A stretch of DNA of 64,000 nt from Kluyvera sp036759925. GTDB lineage: Bacteria > Pseudomonadota > Gammaproteobacteria > Enterobacterales > Enterobacteriaceae. The notes below the pieces were generated by a model. That model made no database searches and was not told the origin of the DNA. It saw nothing but the letters and a program-made list of their open reading frames with translations. Below, piece after piece: positions 39,693 to 49,508 of this stretch. The DNA is taken from contig NZ_JAPKIB010000002.1 in NCBI RefSeq assembly GCF_036759925.1, positions 248,001 to 312,000 of the forward strand, given 5' to 3'. Positions within the stretch are counted from its first letter, which is position 1. Each line of letters begins with the position of its first letter. A program made the translations under genes and the position numbers.

Positions 39693-42600
39693 GTTTAATC
39701 ACCCTCTCTCTGGGCCTGACGCTGGTACCGCCGGGCTATGCGGACACCTCGGCAGAAGAACAGCTGCTCAATCAGGTGCGTCTTGGAGAAGCCAGCAAAC
39801 GGGATGATTTGGTGCAGCAATCGCTGTACCGGCTGGAGCTGATTAATCCCAATAATCCAAAGGTGCTGGCGGCGCGTTTGCGCTATCTGCTGCGTCAGGG
39901 CGATACTGCCGGGGCGAAAGAGCAGTTACAAAAGCTGGCGCAGGTAGCACCAAATTCGGCGGAATATAACACTTCCCGCGTTGAGATTGGCCTGAATACG
40001 GACGCCGGACGCCAGGCGCTGCAACAGGCGCGACTGCTGGCCACCACCGGGCATGTCCCGGAAGCGCTAGCCGACTACGAAAAAGCCTTCAACGGCCAGC
40101 CGCCGGATGGCGACTACGCGGTAGAGTACTGGAGTGCGGTAGCGAAAATCCCGGCCCGACGCGATGAAGCGGTTAAACACCTGCAAACGCTGAACAAGCA
40201 GAACCCCGGCAACATTGGCCTGCAGATGACGCTTGCTAATATGCTGCTCGCGGCGAATCAGCGCGATGAGGCGTTTAACGTGCTGGAGCAAATGGCGAAA
40301 TCGGCGGGAGGGCGCGGCCCGGCGAGCGACCTGTGGTTTAAGGCCATAAAGGACCAGCCAGCCAGCCCGTCCAGCGTGCAGGCGCTGCAGCGCTATTTGA
40401 TGATTTTTGACAGCGGTGAATCGGCGGACAGCGCCCGTGCGATGCTGGCTGACCAGCAAAAACAGATGGCAGACCCGGTGCTGCGCGCCAAAGCGGTAGA
40501 ACAGGAGAAAGTGGCGCAAGCAGCCGACAACACGCCGCAGACCTGGCAGCTCTATTGGCCGCTGATTCGCAAAGGCGATGCGGCGCTGAAGGCCAACAAT
40601 CTGGCGCAGGCGGAGAGCTTCTATCAGCAGGCGCGCAAACTTGATGCCACCGACAGCTATGCGGTGCTGGGACTGGGCGATGTGGCGCTGGCGCGCAAAG
40701 ATAGCGCCTCGGCGGAGCGTTTCTACCAGCAGGCGCTGCGCCTCGATCGCGGTAATAGCAGCGCGGTGCGCGGATTGGCAAATATCTATCGCGCGGAGTC
40801 ACCGGAGAAAGCGACCGCCTTTATCAACAGTCTGTCTGCCAGCCAGCGTCGCAGCATTGACGATATTGAACGTAGCCTGACCAACGACCGACTTTCTCAG
40901 CAGGCCGAAGCGCTGGAGAACAAGGGGAGCTGGGCGCAGGCTGCGGAAATTCAACGCCGTCGACTGGCGCTCTCGCCGGATGATGTGTGGATAACCTATC
41001 GCCTCTCCCGTGATCTGGTGAGCGCCGGACAGCGCGGCGAAGCCGACAACCTGATGCTCAATCTGGCGCGTAAAAAGCCGACCGATGCCGACCAGGTTTA
41101 CGCCTACGGACTCTATCTTTCCGGTAACGGTCAGGATCAGGCGGCGTTGACGCATCTGGCTGCACTGCCGACAGCGCAGTGGACCGATAATATTCGCGAA
41201 CTGGACCAGCGTCTGCGCAGCGATCAGCTGATTGCTCAGGCCAACCGCCTGCGTGATAGCGGGCAGGAAGCGCAGGCAATTGCGCTGCTGAAACAGCAGC
41301 CGGAATCCTCTCGTATACATTCAACGCTTGCCGACTGGGCGCAGCAGCGGGGCGATAATGCTGCGGCGCTGGCTGAATACAACGCCGTGCTGGCAAAAGA
41401 CCCGCATGACGAAGACGCCCATCTGGGCCTGGCAGAAGTCTATGCCGCAGAGGGCAACGCGCTGGCCGCGCGCCAGCAGCTGGCGCAACTGCCTGCCGAA
41501 GGCCAACGTTCGCTCAATACGCAGCGACGCATTGCGTTGGTCAGCGCCAAACTGGGTGATACCGCGGCGGCGCAGCAAATGATGACCGCCCTGGTTCCGC
41601 AGGCCAAAGCCCAGCCGCCGTCTATGGATAGTGCGATGGCGCTACGCGATGCGGCGCGCTATCAGGCGCAGGACGGCAACCCGAAACAGGCGCTGGAGAC
41701 CTACAAAGATGCGATGGTTGCCGCGCAAGTTACCCCAACGCGTCCAGTGGATAACGACACCTTTACCCGCCTGACGCGCAACGACGAAAAAGATGACTGG
41801 CTCAAGCGCGGCGTGCGTAGCGACGCGGCGGATCTCTACCGTCAGCAGGATCTGAATGTCACGCTACAGCATGACTTCTGGGGCTCAAGCGGCACCGGCG
41901 GTTATTCCGACCTGAAAGCGCATACCACCATGTTCCAGGTCGATGCGCCGCTGGCCGATGGTCGCATGTTCTTCCGCTCGGACCTGGTGAATATGGACGT
42001 CAGCAGCTTCGAGACCGACAGCAAGAACCAATACAGCAACCAGTGGGGGACCTGTAACTTGTCCGCCTGTCATGGTTCAACGCACCAGAGCGACAGCGGC
42101 GCCAGCGTGGCGATTGGCTGGAAGAATGACACCTGGAACGCCGACATTGGTACCACCCCGATGGGCTTTAACGTGGTGGATGTGGTCGGCGGCCTGAGCT
42201 ACAGCAGCGACGTTGGCCCGCTGGGCTACACGGTGAACGCGCATCGTCGTCCGATCTCCAGCTCGCTGCTGGCGTTTGGCGGGCAGAAAGATAATGACAA
42301 CGGCGCGCATCCGGGCACGACCTGGGGCGGCGTGCGGGCGAACGGCGGCGGGATAAGCCTGAGCTACGATAAAGGCGAAGCCAACGGCGTGTGGGCTTCA
42401 CTTGGTGGCGACCAGTTGTCAGGTCAAAACGTAGACGACAACTGGCGCGTTCGCTGGATGACGGGGTATTACTACAAGGTGATTAACGAGAATAACCGCC
42501 GGGTGACCGTTGGGCTGAACAACATGATCTGGCACTACCAGAAGGATCTGAGCGGCTATACCCTCGGTCAGGGCGGCTATTACAGCCCGCAGGAATATGT

Positions 42601-42982
42601 ATCGTTTGCCGTGCCGGTTAACTGGCGTGAACGTACGGAAAACTGGTCATGGGAGCTGGGTGGTTCGGTTTCCTGGTCGCATTCGCGCACCAGTACGGAA
42701 CCGCGCTATCCGCTGATGAACCTGATTCCGCAACCCTGGAAGAAAAAAGCCAGCGAGGATGTAAACCACGGCAGCAGCAGCCAGGGCTTTGGTTATACCG
42801 CGCGGGCGATAATTGAACGGCGCGTCAGTTCCAACTGGTTTGTTGGCGCGGGCGTCGATATCCAGCAGGCGAAGGACTACACCCCAAGCCACGCGTTGCT
42901 CTATGTGCGCTATTCCGCCGCTGGCTGGCAGGGCGACCTCGATATGCCGCCGCAGCCGCTCACGCCTTACGCAGACTGGTAA
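39674..42982 (+). CDS. bcsC: BcsC outer-membrane cellulose export protein
   Basis: An 1102-residue protein: signal peptide (1-23), a long TPR superhelix (to about residue 730) and a C-terminal outer-membrane barrel ending in PLTPYADW. It exports cellulose through the outer membrane. The barrel and the last TPRs align closely with E. coli BcsC as remembered, including FTRLTRNDEKDDWLKRGV. E. coli BcsC is 1157; the missing 55 residues appear to lie at one place, between ADPVLRAKAVEQ (about residue 275) and LIRKGDAALKANN, where E. coli has an extra TPR block. The frame is intact, so the protein is probably functional but shorter. Confidence 0.95.
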   Translation: MRKFTLSLITLSLGLTLVPPGYADTSAEEQLLNQVRLGEASKRDDLVQQSLYRLELINPNNPKVLAARLRYLLRQGDTAGAKEQLQKLAQVAPNSAEYNTSRVEIGLNTDAGRQALQQARLLATTGHVPEALADYEKAFNGQPPDGDYAVEYWSAVAKIPARRDEAVKHLQTLNKQNPGNIGLQMTLANMLLAANQRDEAFNVLEQMAKSAGGRGPASDLWFKAIKDQPASPSSVQALQRYLMIFDSGESADSARAMLADQQKQMADPVLRAKAVEQEKVAQAADNTPQTWQLYWPLIRKGDAALKANNLAQAESFYQQARKLDATDSYAVLGLGDVALARKDSASAERFYQQALRLDRGNSSAVRGLANIYRAESPEKATAFINSLSASQRRSIDDIERSLTNDRLSQQAEALENKGSWAQAAEIQRRRLALSPDDVWITYRLSRDLVSAGQRGEADNLMLNLARKKPTDADQVYAYGLYLSGNGQDQAALTHLAALPTAQWTDNIRELDQRLRSDQLIAQANRLRDSGQEAQAIALLKQQPESSRIHSTLADWAQQRGDNAAALAEYNAVLAKDPHDEDAHLGLAEVYAAEGNALAARQQLAQLPAEGQRSLNTQRRIALVSAKLGDTAAAQQMMTALVPQAKAQPPSMDSAMALRDAARYQAQDGNPKQALETYKDAMVAAQVTPTRPVDNDTFTRLTRNDEKDDWLKRGVRSDAADLYRQQDLNVTLQHDFWGSSGTGGYSDLKAHTTMFQVDAPLADGRMFFRSDLVNMDVSSFETDSKNQYSNQWGTCNLSACHGSTHQSDSGASVAIGWKNDTWNADIGTTPMGFNVVDVVGGLSYSSDVGPLGYTVNAHRRPISSSLLAFGGQKDNDNGAHPGTTWGGVRANGGGISLSYDKGEANGVWASLGGDQLSGQNVDDNWRVRWMTGYYYKVINENNRRVTVGLNNMIWHYQKDLSGYTLGQGGYYSPQEYVSFAVPVNWRERTENWSWELGGSVSWSHSRTSTEPRYPLMNLIPQPWKKKASEDVNHGSSSQGFGYTARAIIERRVSSNWFVGAGVDIQQAKDYTPSHALLYVRYSAAGWQGDLDMPPQPLTPYADW

Positions 42983-43017
42983 TTCCGCCGCTCCGAATAT
43001 AGGTATTCGTCTTATAC

Positions 43018-43045
43018 AACCCGGCGCCCTGCCGGGTTATAATTA
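43018..43045 (+). terminator. Hairpin after bcsC
   Basis: AACCCGGC-GCCCT-GCCGGGTT perfect 8-bp stem, followed by ATAATTATT rather than a clean T-run; probably the end of the bcsRQABZC transcript. Confidence 0.65.
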
Positions 43046-43130
43046 TTGCGGCGGAGTCCGTTTTGACTTTGCTGCCAGCCTCGTTATTCTCAATGCCTGA
43101 GCAATACGTTCGTATTAGTGGAGAGCTCTT

Positions 43131-45149
43131 TTGCGCGTTAGCCGTTCCCTTACAATAAAACAAATGGCCATGGTTGCGGTTGTTACCATGCTGTTTTTAT
43201 TTGTCTTTTGCTTCATTTTATTGTTCCACTTCGTACAGCAGGATCGCTATAACACTGGGGTGCAATTAGAAAGCATCGCCCGCTCGGTACGTCTGCCGCT
43301 GTCTGCTGCCATCCTCAAAGGCGATATTCCCGAGGCAGAGTCTATTCTTGGTCGTATTCAACCTGCCGGCATTGTCAGCCGGGCGGACGTCGTGCTGCCT
43401 AACCAGTTTCAGGCGCTACGCATGAGTTTTATTCCGGAACGTCCGGTTCCGGTCAATATCACGCGCATTTTTGAACTCCCGGTACAGATTTCACTGCCGC
43501 TCTATTCGCTGGAGCGACCTGCCAACCCGCAGCCGCTGGCCTATCTGGTGCTGCAGGCAGACCCTTATCGTATGTATAAGTTCGTGATGAGCGCGCTGGC
43601 AACGATAGTGACCGCTTACTTTTTACTCGTTTTAATGCTGACCGTCGCGTTGACCTGGTGCATCAACCGGCTGATTGTCAGACCGCTGCGCAGCATTGCC
43701 TATGAAATTCACGACCTGCCCGGGGCCGATCGCATTGGTCATCAGCTCTCCCTGCCACGCCTGCATCACGACGATGAAATCGGTACTCTGGTGCGCAGCT
43801 ACAACCGTAATCAACAGGCGCTATTGCGGCAATATGACGATCTGAGCAATCAGTCGACCCGTTTCCCGGTCTCTGACCTGCCGAACAAAGCCTTCCTGTT
43901 AGGGCTGCTCGAGCAAAGCCTGGTGCGCAAAACGCCGGTAGCGCTGCTGACGATTGCCTGCGAAACCTTGCAGGACACCGCGGGCGTGCTGAAAGAGGAG
44001 CAGCGTGAAATGCTGCTGCTAACCCTGGCAGAGAAGATTAAGCAGGTGATCTCGCCGCGCATGGTGCTGGCGCAGGTCAGCGGCTACGACTTCGCGATTC
44101 TGGCCTATGACGTCAAAGAGCCGTGGCATGCCATCACATTAAGTCAGCAAGTACTCACTATCATTAATGAGCGTTTGCCGCTGCAAGGCATTCAGCTGCG
44201 TCCTAGCGCCAGCGTGGGTATTGCGATGTACAACGACGGCTTAACGGCAGAACAGTTCTATCGCCGCTCGCTCTCGGCGGCCTTTACCGCACGGCGGAAA
44301 GGGAAAAACCAGATTGAGTTTTTCGACCCGGAGCAGATGGTGAAAGCGCAAAAGCGCCTGACCGAAGAGAGCGATATTCTGACCGCACTGGACAATGAGC
44401 AGTTCTCCGTTTGGCTCCAGCCGCAGGTGGAAACCAGCAGCGGTAAGGTGTGCAGCGCGGAAGTACTGCTGCGCCAGCGCCAGGCGGACGGTAGCTGGGC
44501 GCTGCCGAACGATCTTATCGACAGCATTGAATCCTGTGGCCTGATGGTGACCGTAGGGCACTGGGTGCTGGAAGAGTCGTGCCGACAGCTTGCCGCCTGG
44601 CAGTCGCGTGGCATTATGCTGCCGCTGTCGGTGAACATCTCGGCGCTACAGCTTCTGCATCACGACATGGTGTCGGATATGCTGGCGCTGCTCAACCGCT
44701 ACCGCATTGCGCCCGGTACGCTGGTTCTGGAAGTGACTGAGAGCCGACGCATTGACGATCCGAAAGCCGCCGTCGCCATTTTACGGCCGCTGCGCAACGC
44801 TGGCGTGCGCATTGCGCTGGACGATTTTGGCATGGGTTACGCGGGGCTGCGTCAGCTACAGCATATGAAATCCGTACCGGTAGATATTCTGAAGATCGAC
44901 AAAATCTTTATCGACAGTCTGCCGGAAGACACCAGCATGGTGGCGGCCATCATCCAGCTTGGGCGTAGCCTTAACCTGAAAATGGTTGCCGAAGGTGTTG
45001 AAAGTAAAGAGCAATATGCATGGCTGCGTGCAGCGGGTGTCGATATTTTGCAGGGTTTCCTGTTTGCTCGTGCCGTCCCGATGGACGTTTTTGAGCAGAA
45101 TTATCTGAGTAAGGACAAATCACTACTGCCAGGAGATCAGAGTGAGTGA
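43131..45149 (+). CDS. pdeK: HmsP-type EAL protein, probable c-di-GMP phosphodiesterase
   Basis: A 672-residue inner-membrane protein: N-terminal helix, periplasmic sensor region (about 35-145), second helix, HAMP (CINRLIVRPLRSIAYEIHD), a degenerate GGDEF domain (VSGYDFAIL in place of GGDEF) and a C-terminal EAL domain. EAL catalytic residues are present: E in SAEVLLR, N in VNISAL, E in LEVTES, LDDFGMGYAG, K in LKIDK, E in AEGVE and Q in QGFLFA. The start is TTG at 43131 with GGAGAG 5 bases upstream, giving the E. coli YhjK/HmsP N-terminus MRVSRSLTIKQ. It lies directly after bcsC and would lower c-di-GMP that activates BcsA. Confidence 0.93.
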   Translation: MRVSRSLTIKQMAMVAVVTMLFLFVFCFILLFHFVQQDRYNTGVQLESIARSVRLPLSAAILKGDIPEAESILGRIQPAGIVSRADVVLPNQFQALRMSFIPERPVPVNITRIFELPVQISLPLYSLERPANPQPLAYLVLQADPYRMYKFVMSALATIVTAYFLLVLMLTVALTWCINRLIVRPLRSIAYEIHDLPGADRIGHQLSLPRLHHDDEIGTLVRSYNRNQQALLRQYDDLSNQSTRFPVSDLPNKAFLLGLLEQSLVRKTPVALLTIACETLQDTAGVLKEEQREMLLLTLAEKIKQVISPRMVLAQVSGYDFAILAYDVKEPWHAITLSQQVLTIINERLPLQGIQLRPSASVGIAMYNDGLTAEQFYRRSLSAAFTARRKGKNQIEFFDPEQMVKAQKRLTEESDILTALDNEQFSVWLQPQVETSSGKVCSAEVLLRQRQADGSWALPNDLIDSIESCGLMVTVGHWVLEESCRQLAAWQSRGIMLPLSVNISALQLLHHDMVSDMLALLNRYRIAPGTLVLEVTESRRIDDPKAAVAILRPLRNAGVRIALDDFGMGYAGLRQLQHMKSVPVDILKIDKIFIDSLPEDTSMVAAIIQLGRSLNLKMVAEGVESKEQYAWLRAAGVDILQGFLFARAVPMDVFEQNYLSKDKSLLPGDQSE

Positions 45150-45291
45150 TTGTGCGTGTCAGCTCAAAGTTTTAACAATTAAGTATCAAATTAACGTACA
45201 TATATTTCGATAATGTTTCTTGGATGTTATTTTGTGCCAACAGGTAAAAATAATCCCTACATTTCCTGTGGCTATAGCTTAAGGACATCCT

Positions 45292-46578
45292 ATGAAAACC
45301 TCATTCTTCAAAAGCCTCTATTTCCAGGTGCTGACGGCGATAGTGATCGGTGTGCTACTCGGTCACTATTACCCGGAATTAGGCGCGCAAATGAAACCGC
45401 TCGGCGATGCCTTCGTCAAACTGATTAAAATGGTTATCGCCCCGGTTATCTTTTGTACGGTGGTGACCGGCATCGCCGGTATGGAAAGCATGAAAGCGGT
45501 GGGGCGCACCGGTGCCGTCGCGCTGCTCTACTTTGAAGTGGTCAGCACCCTCGCGCTGATTATCGGCCTGATCATTGTGAACGTGGTGCAACCTGGTGCG
45601 GGGATGAACGTTGACCCGGCAACGCTGGATGCGAAAGCGGTAGCGATGTACGCCGAGCAGGCAAAAGATCAGGGTATTATCGCCTTCCTGATGGATATCA
45701 TTCCTTCCAGCGTGATCGGTGCCTTTGCCAGCGGCAACATCCTGCAGGTGCTGCTGTTTGCGGTGATGTTTGGCTTTGCGCTGCACCGCCTGGGCAGCAA
45801 GGGTCAGCTGATTTTCAACGTTATTGAAAGCTTCTCGCAGGTTATCTTCGGCATCATCAACATGATCATGCGCCTGGCGCCAATTGGTGCGTTCGGGGCG
45901 ATGGCCTTCACCATCGGTAAATACGGCGTGGGTACGCTGGTGCAGTTGGGCCAGCTCATCATCTGCTTCTACATTACCTGTATCCTGTTTGTGGTGGTGG
46001 TGCTGGGGACGATTGCTCGCGTGACCGGGTTCAGCATTTTCAAATTTATCCGCTATATCCGCGAAGAGTTGCTGATTGTACTGGGGACCTCCTCTTCCGA
46101 ATCTGCGCTGCCGCGTATGCTCGACAAGATGGAGAAGCTAGGCTGTCGGAAGTCGGTGGTGGGGCTGGTTATCCCGACCGGTTACTCGTTTAACCTCGAC
46201 GGCACCTCGATTTATCTGACGATGGCGGCGGTGTTTATCGCCCAGGCGACCAACAGCCATATGGATATCTTCCATCAGGTGACGCTGCTGGTGGTACTGC
46301 TGCTCTCCTCGAAAGGGGCCGCAGGCGTGACGGGTAGTGGCTTTATCGTGCTGGCGGCAACTATCTCTGCGGTGGGGCATCTGCCGGTCGCGGGTCTGGC
46401 GCTGATTCTGGGTATCGACCGCTTTATGTCGGAAGCGCGTGCGCTGACTAACCTTATCGGTAACGGCGTGGCGACCATTGTCGTGGCAAAACGCGTGAAA
46501 CAGCTGGACGCCAAACAGCTGGACGATGTGCTCAATAACCGTCCGACGGCGAAAGAACCGCACGAATTATCCTCTTAA
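45292..46578 (+). CDS. dctA: C4-dicarboxylate transporter DctA
   Basis: A 428-residue DAACS-family symporter, the length of E. coli DctA. It takes up succinate, fumarate, malate and aspartate with protons or sodium across the inner membrane under aerobic growth. The serine-rich motif LGTSSSESALPRM and the GYSFNLDGTSIYL motif of the substrate site are intact. AAGGA lies 8 bases upstream. In E. coli it is controlled by DcuSR and cAMP-CRP; I could not place a clear CRP site in the 142-base gap upstream. Confidence 0.97.
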   Translation: MKTSFFKSLYFQVLTAIVIGVLLGHYYPELGAQMKPLGDAFVKLIKMVIAPVIFCTVVTGIAGMESMKAVGRTGAVALLYFEVVSTLALIIGLIIVNVVQPGAGMNVDPATLDAKAVAMYAEQAKDQGIIAFLMDIIPSSVIGAFASGNILQVLLFAVMFGFALHRLGSKGQLIFNVIESFSQVIFGIINMIMRLAPIGAFGAMAFTIGKYGVGTLVQLGQLIICFYITCILFVVVVLGTIARVTGFSIFKFIRYIREELLIVLGTSSSESALPRMLDKMEKLGCRKSVVGLVIPTGYSFNLDGTSIYLTMAAVFIAQATNSHMDIFHQVTLLVVLLLSSKGAAGVTGSGFIVLAATISAVGHLPVAGLALILGIDRFMSEARALTNLIGNGVATIVVAKRVKQLDAKQLDDVLNNRPTAKEPHELSS

Positions 46579-46590
46579 TCTCCCCACTTA

Positions 46591-46620
46591 AGCCCGTACT
46601 CCCTTGCTGGAGTGCGGGCT
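46591..46620 (+). terminator. Hairpin after dctA
   Basis: AGCCCGTACTCC pairs with GGAGTGCGGGCT (one G-T wobble, 6-base loop), 12 bases after the stop; no T-run. Confidence 0.65.
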
Positions 46621-46851
46621 CCTGCGCATAATTAGGCGGCGTCATTATTTAGCTATGTTAGCTTATGGTTGCCGTAGATTTTATTTTCCTTAGCCATGTG
46701 ACGTTTTTGCGATTGTGTGGTCTAACTGACGTATTTACTTCATTATTTTAGGTAATCGCCCGCGGCGGTTGTCTTTTATACCCACTAGCCTCCGTGCGCG
46801 CGTCGCCCGGAGGCCGGTGGGGATAACCAGGAACGTTCATCAGGGGTTCAC

Positions 46852-48342
46852 ATGCAGGGCACAACAATTCGACTTTTAGCCGGTGGTTTGCTGATGATGG
46901 CAGCAGCCAGCTGTGTGCAGGCAGAAGCGCTCCAGCCGGACCCGGCCTGGCAACAAGGCACGTTGTCTAATGGCTTTCAGTGGCAGGTACTTGCCACTCC
47001 GCAGCGCCCGAGCGACCGTGTAGAGATCCGGCTCTCGGTTGATATTGGTTCACTGAACGAAAGCGCCCAGCAAACGGGCTATAGCCACCTTATTCCTCGG
47101 ATCGCCCTGACCCAGAACGGCGGTCTACAAACAATGCAGGCTCGCTCCATGTGGCAGCAGAGCATTGACCCGAAGCGCCCGCTACCGCCGGCGATTGTCT
47201 CTTATGACTACACTCGTTTTAACCTGAGCCTGCCGAACAATCGCAGCGATCTGCAGAAAGAGGCGCTGAACTGGCTGGCGACGTCGATTGGCAAACTGAG
47301 TATTACGCCGGACACCGTGAGCTACACGCTGGGCGTGCAGGATATGGTCGCGACATGGCCGCAGGATACGAAAGAAGGCTGGTGGCGCTATCGTCTGAAA
47401 GGTTCCACCATGCTGGGCCACGATCCGGCCGAGCCGCTGAAGCTGCCGGTGGACGCTAAGCATGTCGCCGAGTTCTATCAGAAATGGTACACCCCGGATG
47501 CAATGACGCTGATTATCGTCGGCAACGTCGATAGCCGCTCTACTATTGAGCAAATCACAAAAACCTTCGGCGGGCTGAAGGGAAAACGTGAAACGCCAGC
47601 GGCGGTGCCTACGCTGTCGCCGCTCCCTCCAGAAGCGGTGAGCATTATGACCAATGCGGTGCGCCAGGATCGTCTCTCTATTATGTGGGATACCCCGTGG
47701 CAGCCGATTCGCGAGTCAGCGGCGTTGCAGCGCTACTGGCGCGCCGACCTGGCGCGTGAAGCGCTGTTCTGGCATATCCAGCAGAAACTGAGCCGCACCA
47801 ACATGAAGGATATTGGTCTGGGCTTTGACTGCCGCGTGCTGTATCTGCGCGCGCAGTGCGGCATTAACCTGGAATCGCCGGGTGAGAAGCTGGAAAGCAA
47901 CCTGGGTCTGGTTGCCCGTGAGCTGGCGACCATTCGTGAGAAAGGTCTGCCGGAAGATGAATTTGCTTCGCTGATTGCGCAGAAGAAGCTGGAACTGCAA
48001 AAACTGTTTGCCACCTACGCGCGGATGGACACCGACATGCTGATTAGCCAGCGTATGCGTTCGTTGCAGAACCAGGTCGTGGATATCGCCCCGGAACAGT
48101 ATCAGAAGCTGCGCCAGAGTTTCCTCGAGTCGTTGACGCCGGATATGCTCAACCAGGACTTGCGCCAGCAGCTATCGCAGGACATGGCGCTAGTGCTTCA
48201 GCAGCCAACCGGTGAACCAGAGTTCAATATGAAGGATCTGAAGGAAGTGTGGAGCAAGATTATGCTGGCACCGACGGCGGACGCTGGGACTACGACGGAA
48301 GAGAGCCATCAGGATGTGACGGATATTCCACCGGCGCAGTAG
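46852..48342 (+). CDS. yhjJ: YhjJ, periplasmic M16-family peptidase-like protein
   Basis: A 496-residue exported protein (498 in E. coli) with a signal peptide ending ASCVQA-EALQP. It has the two-domain M16 zinc peptidase fold (KWYTPDAMTLIIVGNVD; ESPGEKLESNLGLVARELATI). The zinc motif HxxEH is replaced by HLIPR (in GYSHLIPRIAL), so it is probably not an active metalloprotease, as in E. coli YhjJ. Function unknown; a chaperone-like or partner role is possible but not shown by the sequence. Confidence 0.92.
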   Translation: MQGTTIRLLAGGLLMMAAASCVQAEALQPDPAWQQGTLSNGFQWQVLATPQRPSDRVEIRLSVDIGSLNESAQQTGYSHLIPRIALTQNGGLQTMQARSMWQQSIDPKRPLPPAIVSYDYTRFNLSLPNNRSDLQKEALNWLATSIGKLSITPDTVSYTLGVQDMVATWPQDTKEGWWRYRLKGSTMLGHDPAEPLKLPVDAKHVAEFYQKWYTPDAMTLIIVGNVDSRSTIEQITKTFGGLKGKRETPAAVPTLSPLPPEAVSIMTNAVRQDRLSIMWDTPWQPIRESAALQRYWRADLAREALFWHIQQKLSRTNMKDIGLGFDCRVLYLRAQCGINLESPGEKLESNLGLVARELATIREKGLPEDEFASLIAQKKLELQKLFATYARMDTDMLISQRMRSLQNQVVDIAPEQYQKLRQSFLESLTPDMLNQDLRQQLSQDMALVLQQPTGEPEFNMKDLKEVWSKIMLAPTADAGTTTEESHQDVTDIPPAQ

Positions 48343-48372
48343 CGGGGGAAACCCAGCATCTAACGTACAGAC

Positions 48373-48409
48373 GAAAAAAAACCTCTCCCAGCCGGAAGAG
48401 GTTTTTTTA
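48373..48409. terminator. Bidirectional terminator between yhjJ and kdgK
   Basis: AACCTCT and AGAGGTT pair around a 10-base loop, with A8 to the left and T7 to the right, so it works for both convergent genes. Confidence 0.88.
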
Positions 48410-48422
48410 TACCCGCTATACC

Positions 48423-49352
48423 TTAAGCAGGCATCGCTTCGCGGGGAATAATCGCCCCACGGTGCTGAATCACGGTGCTCGCCGTTTGGTGACCGCGTTT
48501 CGCTGCCGCTGCTGCGTCGCCGCCGGTTAAGCGGACGGACAGGTAGCCTGCGCTGAAGGAGTCGCCCGCTGCGGTGGTATCCACCACTTTCTCTTTTGGC
48601 AGCTTAACCGCCGGTACGTCAACCAATGCTTCACCGGTAATGGCGACCAGGCAAGAGTCTGCACCGCGCTTCACCACCACTTCACTCACGCCTGCGGCCT
48701 GAGTGCGGGCGATAACCTCTTCAACCGGCTTCTCGCCCCACAGCGCGTCTTCGTCGTCCAGCGTCAGGAAGGCAATGTCGGTGCACTGCAGCATCTGCTG
48801 ATAAACCTGCTGAGTTTCTTCTTTGCTGGCCCACAGGCGCGGACGGTAGTTGTTGTCAAAGATGACTTTACCGCCGTTAGCGCGGCACTGTTTCAGCAGC
48901 GCAATCAGCTTCTCACGGCTCGCCGGGCTGAGGATAGCAAGGCTAATGCCGCTCAGGTAGAGGTAGTCAAAGCCTGCCAGCTGTTCGCAGATGGCAGCAG
49001 ACTGCTCGCTCTCCAGCCAGAACTTGGCGGCGGCTTCATTACGCCAATAGTAGAACGTACGCTCGCCGGTCTCATCGGTTTCGATGTAGTACAGGCCTGG
49101 CATACGGTCGCTCATGCGTTGAATCAGGTCGGTTTTGACATTCTCTGCCTGCCAGGCGTCCATCATTTGCTGGCTGAAGGTGTCAGTGCCGAGCGCGGTG
49201 ACGTAGTTGACGCTGAGTTCAGCAGGAGAGACCTGGCGAGCAATATAGACGGACGTGTTTAAGGTGTCGCCGCCAAAGCCGCGGTTAACTTGTGCGCCCT
49301 TCTCGGACAGTTCAATCATGCATTCGCCAATCACGGCAATTTTTTTGGACAT
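48423..49352 (-). CDS. kdgK: 2-keto-3-deoxygluconate kinase
   Basis: A 309-residue PfkB-family sugar kinase, the length of E. coli KdgK. It phosphorylates KDG to KDPG for the Entner-Doudoroff aldolase step in hexuronate breakdown. It shows GFGGDTLNTSVYIARQ near the N-terminus and the PfkB signature DTTAAGDSFSAGYLS with the catalytic Asp. The start MSKKIAVIGECMIELSEKG at 49352 is used; two in-frame ATGs a few codons upstream are not the family start. A KdgR-like operator lies upstream. Confidence 0.96.
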   Translation of the reverse strand: MSKKIAVIGECMIELSEKGAQVNRGFGGDTLNTSVYIARQVSPAELSVNYVTALGTDTFSQQMMDAWQAENVKTDLIQRMSDRMPGLYYIETDETGERTFYYWRNEAAAKFWLESEQSAAICEQLAGFDYLYLSGISLAILSPASREKLIALLKQCRANGGKVIFDNNYRPRLWASKEETQQVYQQMLQCTDIAFLTLDDEDALWGEKPVEEVIARTQAAGVSEVVVKRGADSCLVAITGEALVDVPAVKLPKEKVVDTTAAGDSFSAGYLSVRLTGGDAAAAAKRGHQTASTVIQHRGAIIPREAMPA

Positions 49353-49416
49353 AGTCATCAACCTGATTCGGTAAATTTTTCGTAGTGTGCGCTGTGGCTA
49401 TTCGTTGGTCAACTAT

Positions 49417-49435
49417 ATTAAAACAACGTTCCATT
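49417..49435 (-). promoter_or_regulatory. KdgR-like operator upstream of kdgK
   Basis: On the minus strand AATGGAACGTTGTTTTAAT matches the enteric KdgR consensus (AATGAAACATTGTTTCATT, from memory) at 15 of 19 positions, 65 bases before the start codon. kdgK is a known KdgR target in E. coli and Salmonella. Confidence 0.6.
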
Positions 49436-49508
49436 ATTTTTTTTGAGCTAGCGCGTGTTACGGCCGATTTATCCTCTTTAGTGAAAATAAAATGGCTCAA
49501 ACTGGACA

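Noticed and set aside
45150..45291. CRP site upstream of dctA
   Set aside because: Expected from E. coli, but no TGTGA-N6-TCACA-like sequence of adequate quality was found by eye.
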